The notes beneath the pieces were generated by a model, which was not told where the DNA came from, did no database searches, and saw only the letters and a list, made by a program, of their open reading frames with translations. From contig CAVTEP010000001.1 of assembly GCA_963733915.1 (NCBI GenBank), forward strand, positions 434,001 to 498,000: a stretch of DNA of 64,000 bases. The letters run 5' to 3'. Every line of letters starts with the position of its first letter. The first letter of the stretch is position 1. Source of the stretch: Sulfomarinibacter sp963733915. GTDB taxonomy: Bacteria; Acidobacteriota; Thermoanaerobaculia; Thermoanaerobaculales; Sulfomarinibacteraceae. The position numbers and the translations under genes were made by a program. This document shows, piece after piece, positions 17,288 through 26,700 of this stretch.

Positions 17288-19615
17288 TCATTCGCGGCCG
17301 ATCTCGTTGAGGGTCCTGTCGAGCGCCGCCAACATCTCGTCGACATCCTGCGGCTGGATCACCAGCGGCGGTTTGATCTTGATGACGTTGTGGAACGGGC
17401 CGTCGGTCGAGAGCAGGAACCCCCGGGTTTTCATCCCGTCGATCACCAGCGACGCCTCGACGTCGGCCGGCGCGAGGGTTTCGCGATCCCGCACCAGCTC
17501 GACCCCGATAAAGAGGCCGAGCCCGCGCACGTCGCCGATCAGAGGGTGCTGCTCCTGCAATCCGCGCAATCCGGCCAGCATCCGGTTGCCGACCTCGAGG
17601 GCGCGCATCTGCAGGCTCTCGTCCTCGACCACGTCGAGCACCGCGAGCCCGACCGCGCACGACACCGGGTTGCCGCCAAAGGTGTTGAAGTACTCCATCC
17701 CGGTGACGAATGAGTCGGCGATCCCGGGGGTGGTCACGACCGCGGCCATCGGGTGGCCGTTGCCGATCGGCTTGCCGAGGGTGACGATGTCGGGGATCAC
17801 GCCCTGCGGCTCGAAGCCCCAGAAGTGGGTGCCGACGCGGCCAAAGCCGACCTGGACCTCGTCGGCGATGAAGACGCCGCCGGCGGCGCGCACGGTATCC
17901 GCGGCGGCGGCGAGAAAGCCGGGCGGGGGGATGACCTGCCCGCCGCAGCTGATCAACGACTCGGCCAGGAATGCGCCCACCTTGCGGCCGTTTCCGGCAA
18001 CCGTCTCGACCACCCGCCGCACCTCGTCGGCGTAGCGCTTGCCGGCATCGGCCCCCCGGTGCGGCCCCCGGTAGGTGTCGGGCATCGGGACCTTGTGGGC
18101 GTGCTCCGCGAGACCCTCGCCGCCGGGGCCCTCGCACTTGTAGGGCGAGATCTCGATCAGCGAGGGCGAGTGACCGTGGTAGGCGTGATCGAGGACGATG
18201 ATCTCCTTCGAACCCGTGTGGGCGCGGGCCAGCCGCAGCGCGAGGTCGTTGGCCTCGGTGCCGGAGTTGACAAAGAAACAGACGCCGAGGGGATCCGGCA
18301 GGGTGGCGGCCAGCCGCAGGGCGTACTCGGCGAGGTTGTCGTGCAGGTAGCGGGTGTTGGTGTTGAGCTCGGCGATCTGTCGTTGCGCCGCCGCCACGAC
18401 GTGCGGGTGGCAGTGGCCGACGTGGCAGACGTTGTTGACCAGATCGAGATAGCGGCGTCCCGCGTCGTCAAAGAGATACTGGCCCCGGCCGCGGACGATC
18501 TTGAGCGGCTTCGAGTAGGAGGTGCTCAGGTTGCGGCCGAAGTGCCGGCGTCTGACGGCGGCGATCTCTTCGGCGCTGCGAACCGGCGTGCCGCGCCGCG
18601 CGATCCCGCCGACCAGGTCGCGGGCGGCCGCATCGCGCTCGACGGCCGTCAGTTTTTCGAGCAGCCGCCACACCGGCCGCTCCGAGATCTGGTGGTACTC
18701 GTTGTCGGGCTCGGTGTGTCGTCGTTGCGCAGACATCAAGACGCTCGCGCACAACCGCGCGATGATCAGATCGAAGAGCACCGCCTGCTCGGGTTCCGGC
18801 AACGGCCGGACCGAGTTGTAGCCGGCGATCACGTGGGCCGCGTCGGCAAAGGGTTGCTCGCGGTCGAGCATGATGTAGGTACAGACGATGGCGAGCTCGG
18901 CGATGGTCACGGTGTGCAGGAGATCGCCGAAGTCGATGATGCCGGCGACGATCGGCCGGCCGTCGGTGCCGTCGCTGACCAGCAGATTGTGATCGTTGGC
19001 ATCGTTGTGAATCACGCTGCGGGCAAGATCCGCCAGCTGTGGCGCCACCCGGTCGGCAAAGCGCTCGAGGTGCCGCTCGACCGCCGCCCGTCGCGACGGC
19101 TCGGCGATGTAGATCGCAAACGGCGCCAGCCCCGCGGTTGACTCGAGGTCCCAGACGATCGTCCGTCGCGCCCCCGGGTGGTCAAAGCCGCGGAGCGCGA
19201 GATCGAGGCCGGCGAGGGTGCGCCCGATCTCCTCGAGAAACCAGGACGGCCGGTCGCCGCGGTCGACCAGCGGCGTTCCCTCGAGGTAGCTGACCACCCG
19301 GACCCAGGACGTTCCTTCGCCCTCGTCCCAGGCGAGCAGCGCCTCCCCGGTCCGGGTGGGAACTATGCGTGGCACGACCCCTGCAACCGGAGTGCTCGCG
19401 AGCCTTTCGAGTGCGCTCACCTGGCAGTCCATGGCCACCCGCGACGCGCCGGGGGGCGACGCCTTGAGAACGAAGCGGTTGCCGTCGCCGGTGACGAGCA
19501 GAAAGTTGCGGTCGATCTCGCCGGCCAGCTCCCGAGCGCGGGTCTCGAGGCCCCAGGCCATCCGGGCGATGCGCTCGGCGTCGGCCGCGCTCGGGTGTGG
19601 GTCGCTCCGCTTCAA
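17288..19615 (-). CDS. Fusion of aminoglycoside phosphotransferase-like kinase and class III ammoniophospholyase/aminotransferase
   Basis: Two enzymes in one 775-residue chain. Residues about 15-310 are an APH-fold kinase with ATP lysine Lys51 (FVLKAS), catalytic loop HNDAND (His203-Asp205-Asn210) and DFG-type Asp228 (IIDFGD). Residues about 365-775 are a class III PLP domain with Asp585 (FIADEVQVGFGR) and PLP lysine Lys615 (TLGKPIGNGHP). Known relatives are hydroxylysine kinase (HYKK) and the phospholyases ETNPPL and PHYKPL, which phosphorylate hydroxylysine and remove ammonia and phosphate from O-phosphorylated amines. Fusion of the two steps implies phosphorylation then elimination on one amino alcohol, giving an aldehyde. 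The TTG start at 19615 keeps the first kinase helix; the next Met at 19561 would cut into it. Ethanolamine and hydroxylysine are both possible substrates. Confidence 0.85.
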   Translation of the reverse strand: MKRSDPHPSAADAERIARMAWGLETRARELAGEIDRNFLLVTGDGNRFVLKASPPGASRVAMDCQVSALERLASTPVAGVVPRIVPTRTGEALLAWDEGEGTSWVRVVSYLEGTPLVDRGDRPSWFLEEIGRTLAGLDLALRGFDHPGARRTIVWDLESTAGLAPFAIYIAEPSRRAAVERHLERFADRVAPQLADLARSVIHNDANDHNLLVSDGTDGRPIVAGIIDFGDLLHTVTIAELAIVCTYIMLDREQPFADAAHVIAGYNSVRPLPEPEQAVLFDLIIARLCASVLMSAQRRHTEPDNEYHQISERPVWRLLEKLTAVERDAAARDLVGGIARRGTPVRSAEEIAAVRRRHFGRNLSTSYSKPLKIVRGRGQYLFDDAGRRYLDLVNNVCHVGHCHPHVVAAAQRQIAELNTNTRYLHDNLAEYALRLAATLPDPLGVCFFVNSGTEANDLALRLARAHTGSKEIIVLDHAYHGHSPSLIEISPYKCEGPGGEGLAEHAHKVPMPDTYRGPHRGADAGKRYADEVRRVVETVAGNGRKVGAFLAESLISCGGQVIPPPGFLAAAADTVRAAGGVFIADEVQVGFGRVGTHFWGFEPQGVIPDIVTLGKPIGNGHPMAAVVTTPGIADSFVTGMEYFNTFGGNPVSCAVGLAVLDVVEDESLQMRALEVGNRMLAGLRGLQEQHPLIGDVRGLGLFIGVELVRDRETLAPADVEASLVIDGMKTRGFLLSTDGPFHNVIKIKPPLVIQPQDVDEMLAALDRTLNEIGRE

Positions 19616-19653
19616 TCGCCTTCCGATCGTCGTGAGAGTACCACCGCGGCGAT

Positions 19654-21622
19654 TCAGTTTTCGCCGTCGGCGGTCACGATCGGCGTCTCGGGCGCCGGCA
19701 GCTCGCCCGCCTCGACGAACGACATGATCCCCATCAAGGCCCCCCACGAGTGGAAGCGGTCCGACGACAACCGTTCGTCGTCACCGGTGCCGGTGACGGC
19801 CGAGTAGTTTTCGCTCACGTAGCCCTGGCGCTGCCATTCGTTGAGCAGCAGGGCCAGCGATTTCGAAGCCAGCTCGGAGGCCTCGTCGCGAAACCAGACC
19901 TGGCGCAGGCTCAGATAGCTGAGAAAGTTGAGCGGCGGCCAGATTGCGCCCTTCCAGTAGCGCTGTTGGGCGAAGGCCGGGTCGTCGCGGGCGATCGAGG
20001 GTATGACCCACTCGCCCCAGAACTCCTGCGGGTCGAGCAGGTGCTCCGACACCATCCGGCGCGCACGTTTGAAATCCGGGACGCCGGCCAGCAGCGGATA
20101 GAAGAGGGTGGGGGAGAGCCGGTGCGAGAGCGTGCCGGTGTCGGTGCGGCGGTTGAGGTAGAGCCCGGTCTCCTCGTCCCACAGCTGCTCGAGGTTTTGC
20201 GAAAGCGTGGCCGCACGCCTGCGCAGCTCCTCGGCCTCGACCTCGCGCCCGAGCACCACCGCCATCTCCACCAGTGCCAGCGAATCGGCGATGACCAGGC
20301 TGTTGAGACCGACGTCCTGGAGCTCGAGGGTGTTCGTCTCCCGGTTGAAGGGAACCCCCTCGTACATCGGCGAGTCGTCCATTCCCGACTCGTAACCGGC
20401 GGCCCGCTTGCTCCGGGTGGCGGGTTCGAGGAAGGGGTTTTCGGCATCGTGCGAGCCGTAGCTCAGGAGACCGGCGTTGAGGCGCCGCGTCATCCACCAA
20501 CGGTTCCACCCCAGCAGATCGTCGAAGACGGCTTCCAAAAACCACCGCTCCGGGTGTTTCTTGTAGATCTCCCGGACCATGATCGACCCCACCGGCGGCT
20601 GCGACCGGTCGAGAGAGGAGCTGCCGTTGCCGCGGTTGTCGTTGGGGATGAATCCCTCGTCGGTGGCGCCGCGCAGGTGCTCGATGGTGTTGGCGAAGGC
20701 GAGGTCGCGGCTGAAGAGCGAGCTGATGTAGGCGAGAAAGAAGTTGTCCCAGCCAAACAGGCAGTAGCCGCCGTACTCCTCGTTCCACAGCCGTCCGACG
20801 GTGGAGACGACCCGGTCGAAGCGGGGCTCGTAGATCAGGTTCCAGGCGATACCGGCTCTCGATCGCGATAAAGGCCTCGGCGAGCTCGCCGTGAGAAGCA
20901 GCCGTTTTTCCGACCTGATCCCGGGCCGCCTCGATCAGGGCGCCGATCTCCTCGACCGTGCGCGGTGATCCGGTGGAAAGACCCACCGGGCGGTCGAGGG
21001 CCAGCACGAGGTAGGGCGTCTGGGTCTGGACGTAGAAATCCTCCTGGTGCGACGAGGTGGTGTAGACCTCGACCGTCCGGGCCGGCAGCACGGCTCGCAG
21101 CTGGTTGTCCGCGACCTTGGCCAGCGAGCCGGGACGGTTCCAGTACAGCGCGGTCTCGACCACCATCTTGACCGGCAGGGTTTGCGCGGTCACCGGAGTC
21201 ACCAGGATCACGAGATCGTCGCCTGCATGCGCCGACTCGACCCGCGCCCACAGCTGCTGCCACTGGATGTCGAGCCGGGTGTAGCTGCCGTCGAGAGTGT
21301 GGGGCCCGGGCCGGATATGGGCGCCATCCGCATCGCGGCCGAAAAGGGCCTCTCGCAGATAGGGCTCGTCGAGCCACTTGATTTGTTTGAAGGCGAGGTT
21401 GAGGCCGAAGCCCTCCGGGAGCAACGAGTGTGACAGCACCGAGCGGGTGTTCCAGGTGTTCCATCCTCGAGCCAGACGCTGTTTGATCTCGAGGTACTCG
21501 GGGCGCTGGTGGGCTTCGACCTCTTCGGCCGAAACGGCAGATGGTAGAGCGGATCCAGCCACGAAGATTCCCGCGATCACGATCGGGATGCGGGCCAGGC
21601 ATCCTCCGATATGGAGCTCCAT
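19654..21622 (-). CDS. Exported trehalase/GH63-like glycoside hydrolase (one frameshift)
   Basis: Glucosidase of the (alpha/alpha)6-barrel GH63/trehalase-like group. A signal peptide spans residues 1-31 (IPIVIAGIFVAGSALPSAVSA). The N-terminal beta domain (RGWNTWNTRSVLSH) is followed by the barrel, with FGWDNFFLAYISSLFSRD near the active site and late motifs KGAIWPPLNFLSYLSL and FHSWGALMGIMSF. The frame changes once near 20855: IAIESR in one frame continues as GIAWNLIYEPRFDRV in the other, consistent with one extra base. Joined, it is about 655 residues. It is 38 bases upstream of the kinase/phospholyase gene on the same strand. The exact sugar linkage is not predictable. Confidence 0.8.
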
Positions 21623-21673
21623 GTATTCGATATTACAGGGTTTCTCCCGCTCGCACCCTGCAAAACCGTCGCT

Positions 21674-21820
21674 TCAGTCCCTCCCGAACTGCAGCTGTTC
21701 GAACACCTCTTTTTCGTCGTAGGAGTCGACTATCAGCTTGTCGTGGAGGTCGAGCTCGAATCCGAAATGCTCCGCGGCCCAGATGATGAACCTCGACACT
21801 GCATTCCTCAGTTGAATCAT
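21674..21820 (-). CDS. 48-residue hypothetical protein coupled to hydrolase gene
   Basis: A small protein (MIQLRNAVSRFIIWAAEHFG at its start, ending LQFGRD). I do not recognise a family. It is likely real: AAAGGAG lies seven bases before its ATG, its start overlaps the stop of the upstream hydrolase fragment (ATGA), and its composition is protein-like, with an amphipathic N-terminal helix followed by an acidic C-terminal half. Because the hydrolase is broken, translation now depends on its own ribosome site. It may be regulated by the TetR protein through the hydrolase promoter. Confidence 0.6.
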   Translation of the reverse strand: MIQLRNAVSRFIIWAAEHFGFELDLHDKLIVDSYDEKEVFEQLQFGRD

Positions 21821-22241
21821 GATGCTCTCCTTTGCATATAGGTTGTGGTGGTCGTTTCCGAGATGAATTCAACAGCCGAGTTGATGACCTCCGGATCGCG
21901 GAGGATGCGGTGGTGGCCGAGCCCCTGGGTCGTGATCATCCGTCCATCCGGCCAGGCGGCTCCGAGATCGGCGCCCTCGCTTGCGGGGATGAATCGATCA
22001 TCGGCTCGACAAAGGCGCCGAGCTGGAGACCCCGCCCCGCCCAGCCGTGGACGAGGAGAACGGTCTGAGCTCCGTTACCCCACACCCACACCGGGATCGG
22101 ACCAAGCGCCGATGGGATGGTGACTCTCTCGGCGCCCGCCGCCCATGCTTCTTCCCGAGCCGGGCGTTTGGTCGGAAACGGAGTGACAAAGAGCCGCCCG
22201 GCCAGCCGGGCCGCGACGGACGGGGCCAGCCGGCTCAGCAT
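21817..22241 (-). pseudogene. Alpha/beta hydrolase with internal deletion
   Basis: Only the two ends of an alpha/beta-hydrolase remain. The N-terminal part reads through the oxyanion region (TVLLVHGWAGRGLQLGAFVEP, about residues 52-72). It then joins, out of frame, to the C-terminal part, which starts DRFIPASEGADLGAAW and contains the catalytic-histidine segment GLGHHRILRDPEVI. The central 120-150 residues, including the GxSxG nucleophile, are missing; the join is near 22000. It could be a true deletion or an assembly collapse. Start 22241 was chosen because it lies just downstream of a -10 box and TetR operator; methionines further upstream would put the operator inside the gene. Confidence 0.7.
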
Positions 22242-22260
22242 CGAGCTGAAGCCCCGGAAA

Positions 22261-22280
22261 AGCATAACACGACCGTTCGT
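22261..22280 (-). promoter_or_regulatory. TetR operator and -10 box of hydrolase promoter
   Basis: On the minus strand ACGAACGGTCGT (22280-22269) is followed after two bases by TATGCT (22266-22261). The same 12-base word, with the same two-base spacing to a -10 box, occurs in the TetR gene's own promoter. The word is a near-palindrome (ACGA, four bases, TCGT). Confidence 0.7.
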
Positions 22281-22332
22281 GCTTTTTTCATTCGAAACCT
22301 CATGGTGAAACATTCGTGACTCCTCGCGTCGC

Positions 22333-22914
22333 CTATTTCGCGCGGTTCAAGAGTTGCTCCAGGGCATCCATTGCGCGACCGTGCGCCTTCGGGTCCCGGA
22401 GCAAGCGGTGATAGAGGTGAAAGGCCATAAAGGCCCCGTAGAGCTCGAAGGCGAACTGGCCGGCGTCGAGGTCCCTGCGGAAGTGTCCCTCGTCGATCGC
22501 GATGTTGATCGTGGTGATCAAGGTATCGACCCAGTCCTGCTGGGTCGCCGCCAGCGCGTCACGGACCCGACCCGGCCGATCGTCGAACTCGAAGGTGGCT
22601 GCCATGAACGGGCATCCACCGGTGCGAAGGGTTTCCCACGCGAGCCACCTTTCGTAGAGCGCGCGCACCCTAGGCTCGCCGCGCGCTTCGCGCAGGGCGG
22701 GGGAGATCACCGTCTCGATAAAGTTGGCCGATCCCGTCCTCAGGACCTCGAGCTGGAGGTCCTCCTTCGAGTTGAAATGGGCGAAGAGCCCGCTCTTCGA
22801 CATCTCGGTCGCCTTGGCCAGCTCGCCGATCGAAAGTCCCTCGATCCCGACTGTGCTCGCGAGCTCCAATGCCTCGCCCAGAATTCGCTCTTTGGTGTCC
22901 TGTCCCTTGGTCAT
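22333..22914 (-). CDS. TetR/AcrR family repressor
   Basis: A 193-residue one-component regulator. Residues 8-55 form the DNA-binding helix-turn-helix (TKERILGEALELAS, then IGELAKATEMSKSGLFAHFN); the rest is a helical ligand-binding domain. The start lies six bases after a consensus -10 box, so the mRNA is probably leaderless. A copy of its presumed operator sits inside its own promoter spacer and another upstream of the hydrolase, indicating autoregulation plus control of the hydrolase/48-aa unit. The ligand is unknown. Confidence 0.92.
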   Translation of the reverse strand: MTKGQDTKERILGEALELASTVGIEGLSIGELAKATEMSKSGLFAHFNSKEDLQLEVLRTGSANFIETVISPALREARGEPRVRALYERWLAWETLRTGGCPFMAATFEFDDRPGRVRDALAATQQDWVDTLITTINIAIDEGHFRRDLDAGQFAFELYGAFMAFHLYHRLLRDPKAHGRAMDALEQLLNRAK

Positions 22915-22920
22915 GTGGAC

Positions 22921-22949
22921 AATATAGTACGACCGTTCGTTTTTGTCAA
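22921..22949 (-). promoter_or_regulatory. Consensus sigma-70 promoter with TetR operator in the spacer
   Basis: Minus strand: -35 TTGACA at 22949-22944, a 17-base spacer, -10 TATATT at 22926-22921, then the TetR ATG at 22914. The spacer holds the operator word ACGAACGGTCGT (22940-22929), so a bound repressor would block polymerase. Confidence 0.85.
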
Positions 22950-22979
22950 GAAACAGGGCTCACCCGCCCCTCCGCCCGC

Positions 22980-23070
22980 CAGGATGCAGGATGCAGGTCT
23001 CAGCCACCCAGCCACGAGCGGATGGTGCTTTCGGTTCATCCTGCATCCTGAACCCTGCATCCTTCGTCGC
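22980..23070. repeat. GGATGCA-word repeat and inverted copy (family E)
   Basis: Two tandem GGATGCA words at 22982-22997 face three reversed copies (CATCCTG, CATCCTG, GCATCC) at 23038-23072, giving a long imperfect hairpin with a CCACCCAGCCACG-containing loop. A further reversed cluster lies at 23649-23674. It lies between divergent TetR and IMPACT-family genes. Confidence 0.7.
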
Positions 23071-23095
23071 CGCGACTTTCCAGTATCATCACTCC

Positions 23096-23470
23096 ATGCC
23101 ACGAATCGAGCGGCTCAGCGAGCACGACCACACCGAGCAGCGCTCGCGCTTTCATGCCGCAGCCGTGCCGGCGGCGACCCTCGACGAGGTCAAGCTGGCG
23201 CTCGCCGAACGCAAGAAGCGTTACCACAAGGCTCGCCACCACTGCTGGGCGTGCCGGGTGCGGGACGAAAGCGGGCTCCTGGTGGAGCAGGCGCGCGACG
23301 ACGGCGAGGTCGGGCGGCCGGGGATGAAAATGCTCGAACTGCTGCGGCACCACGATCTCGAAGGGCTGCTGGTGGTCTCTCGGATCTTCGGCGGCGTCAA
23401 GCTCGGCCCCGGCGGCGTCGGCCGCGCCTTCCGCGACGCCGCGTCCGGAGCACTGGCCGGGCTCACGTAA
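23096..23470 (+). CDS. IMPACT/YigZ family protein
   Basis: A 124-residue UPF0029 (IMPACT N-terminal) domain, the fold shared with the first domain of YigZ. Characteristic segments are RFHAAAVPAAT, the KKRYHKARHHCWACRV histidine-rich loop near residues 40-55, and the glycine-rich RIFGGVKLGPGGVGRAFRD near residues 95-113. Full-length YigZ has a second domain that is missing here, but single-domain versions are common. The function is not established; links to translation control exist for the eukaryotic IMPACT. ATG 23096 follows family length. Confidence 0.88.
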   Translation: MPRIERLSEHDHTEQRSRFHAAAVPAATLDEVKLALAERKKRYHKARHHCWACRVRDESGLLVEQARDDGEVGRPGMKMLELLRHHDLEGLLVVSRIFGGVKLGPGGVGRAFRDAASGALAGLT

Positions 23471-23510
23471 GGCAACATCTACTGGATTCTGGATCCACCC
23501 ACCCGGCCAC

Positions 23511-23674
23511 GAAAAGGAGAAAAGGAGAAAAGGGGAAAAGGAGCAAGGGGCCGAGGTGTCGGAAAACAGTGGGAGGGCGGATGGTCTCCTCTTCCCCTTT
23601 TCCCCTTTTCACCTTTTCCGGACCACGCCCACCCTCTCTCCCCGAGCCATCCTGCATCCTGCACCCTGTATCCG
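23511..23674. repeat. Purine/pyrimidine tandem hairpin (family B) plus family E copies
   Basis: AAAAGGAG/AAAAGGGG words repeat about five times at 23511-23550, and the complementary CCCCTTTT/CCTTTTC words at 23585-23619, separated by about 35 bases, forming a long purine:pyrimidine hairpin. CCACCCACCC precedes it. Reversed GGATGCA words (CATCCTGCATCCTGC) lie at 23649-23674. No coding sequence. Confidence 0.75.
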
Positions 23675-23706
23675 GGTCGACACGCGGGCGGTTACAATCT
23701 CATGCT

Positions 23707-26700
23707 ATGTCACAACCTTTAGGTTTGCCCGACAGTCCGACCGGGGGCGCTCTACGGCGCTTTCCCCTCTACCTCACCCTGGCCGCGGTCTTCGTCAGCC
23801 TGTTTGTCGTCTTCGGCCTCGCGCTGATCGGGTTCTTTTATTCCGAGTCGAAGCGCATCGAGCTCCTGGCCGCCGACGACCTCATGGAGCGCATCGGCCG
23901 CCACCTGCAGGCCTCCATCGCCGAGCTCTACCTGCCGGCTCAGGACCTGGTGGACATCGCCTCGAAATCGGCGCCGCTCGCCGGCGCGACTCTCGATGAG
24001 CGGCTGACGACTCTTGGCACGCTGACCGAGGCCTTGCGGCTCAATTCGCAGATGTCGTCAATCTTCGCGGGATACGAGGACGGCGAGTTCTTCCTCGTCC
24101 GCTCCGTCGGCGACCGCCGGGTGGCCGCCCGGACCCTCGAGGCTCCGCCGAACAGCCGTTTTGCCGTGCAGAGCATCGAACGAGGGGACGACGGGGCGCT
24201 CCGTGAAACACTCATCTTTTTCGACGATGATCTCGCACGGATCGGCACCCGCGAGGTCGAAACCGAGGGCTTCGACCCACGTGAGCGCGAGTGGTACCGG
24301 GCGGCGATCGGCAGAGACGATCCGATCACCTCGGATTTCTACGTTTTCTTCACCACCTCCGAGGTCGGGATCAGCTTCGCCCGCCGCATGGCCCGGGGTG
24401 GCGGAGTGGTTGGCGCCGATCTCGCGCTCGCCGACCTGTCGGCCGGACTCGCCCAACACCGGGTGACTCCGTCGAGCAAGATCGCCATCTTCGACCCGTC
24501 CACCAGGGTGGTCGCGTTGTCGACGCTCGAGCTGCGGGTGCCGGTGCTGGCGACCGGTCCGACCGACGCACCGTCCATGCCGCGGCTGGCGGAGCTCGAT
24601 GATGCGGTGTACGCCGGGCTGGCGGGAAGGCTCGAGCAGGGGAGCTACAGCGGTCGATTCGAGCTCGATGCGGCGGGCGAGCCGTGGCTCGCCTCGGTGA
24701 CGGCGGTACCGACCCGCCGCGGTGGCGACGTCTATCTGGCGACGCTGATCCCGCGCGCCGAGCTGCTCGCGGATGTCGATCGGGTACGCGACCAGAGCCT
24801 GTTGATCGCCGTCGCCCTGCTGCTGCTGGCGGCCGGGATCGTGCTCTGGGTGTCCCGCGGACTCTCCTCGTCGCTGCGGGGTCTGGCGCTCGAGGCGGAG
24901 CAGATCCGGCGTTTCAAGCTCGCACGACCCGTGACGGTGCGCTCACGCATCGCCGAGGTCGATGAGCTCGCCGCCACCATGGGCGTGATGAAGAACTCGT
25001 TGCAGCAGTTCTTTGCCATCTCCAAGGCTTTGTCGGCCGAGAGGGATTACAAGAAGCTCCTCGAGATGATCCTGCGTGAGGCGCGCACCATCGCTCACGC
25101 CGACGGCGGCGCGATTCTGATGGTGTCGGACGACGAGACCTCCCTCGAACCGGCGATCCTCGAAAACCAGGCGACCGGAGTCCACTATGGCGGCACCAGC
25201 GGTGTCGAGGCGCCATTCGCTCCAGTTTTGCTCAACGATGAGTTCGCCCTCGAAGCAGAAACGGCGCGGGTCGGCGAGACGATCCGAATCGAAGACCTGG
25301 CGGAAAACCGGAGGTTTGACGCCATCGCGATTTGCGAGCGGTACGGGTGGGCGGGTGCAGCGAGCAAATCGCTGCTCACCGTGCCGCTCAGCGACCAGAA
25401 GAACGAGATCGTCGGCGTCCTCCAGCTGGTCAACGCCCGCTCCGCCGCGGGTGAAGTCATGGGCTTCGACGCCGAGGTGGTGCCCTCGCTCGAGGCCATA
25501 GCCGCCGACGCCGCGGTGGCGCTCGATCTGCGGCGGATGCTCCAGGCCCAGAAGGATCTGCTCGACGCCGTCATCCACATGGTGGCGGGGGCGATCGACG
25601 CCAAGTCGCCCTACACCCACGGCCACTGCCGGAGGGTGCCGGTAATCGCGAAAAAGTTGGCCGCGGCTGCAAACTCTGCGACCGAGGGCCCCTTTGCCGA
25701 CTTCTCGCTCAGTGAAAACGAGTGGTACGAGCTCCACCTCGCGAGCTGGCTCCACGACTGCGGCAAGGTCACAACGCCGGAGTATGTCGTGGACAAGGCG
25801 ACCCGTCTCGAGACCATCTCGAACCGGCTGCACGAAATCCGAACCCGTTTCGAGGTCCTGTGGCGCGACGCCGAGATCGAGTATCTGAAGCACCTGGCCG
25901 CCGGGCGGCCCGAGGACAACGAGGCCAGGGACGGGCTCGAGCGACGCCTCGATCAGATCCGCCGCGACTACCAGTTCATCGCCGAGTGCAACTCGGGTGA
26001 GACCTTCATGAGCGACGAGCGAATCCAGCTGGTCAAGAAGATCGGCGCCCAGCGTTGGACCCGACACCTCGACGACCGCATCGGGCTCTCCAACGACGAG
26101 CTCGAGCGCGCGCGGCGGACCCCGGCTCAGGACCTCCCGGTGGAGGAGACGCTGCTCGCCGACAAGGTGGAGCACCTGGTCTCACGCGGCGGACCCCCCT
26201 TCGGCGACAACCCCCACGGTTTCAAAATGGACGTCCCCGTGCATCTCTACAACCACGGTGAGATTTACAACCTCTGCATCCAGAAGGGCACGCTCACCGC
26301 CGAGGAACGATTCAAGATCAACGAGCACATCGTCGAGACGATCAACATGCTCGGCCAGCTGCCCTTTCCGAAGGAGCTGCGGCGGGTCCCCGATTGGGCG
26401 GGCAACCACCACGAGAAGCTCGACGGCACCGGTTATCCCCGCCGTCTTGGAGCCGGGGATCTTTCGCCCTTGGCCCGGATCATGGCGATCGCCGACATCT
26501 TCGAGGCGCTGACCGCCTCGGACCGCCCCTACAAACCGCCCAAAAAGCTCAGCACCTCGATCAAGATCATGAGCAGCTTCCGCGACGAAGGCCACATCTG
26601 TCCCGATCTCTTCGATCTCTTCCTCAGCTCGGGGGTGTTCCGGAAGTACGGGGAAGAGTACCTGCGGCCGGAGCAGGTGGATGAGGTGGATATCAGGCAG

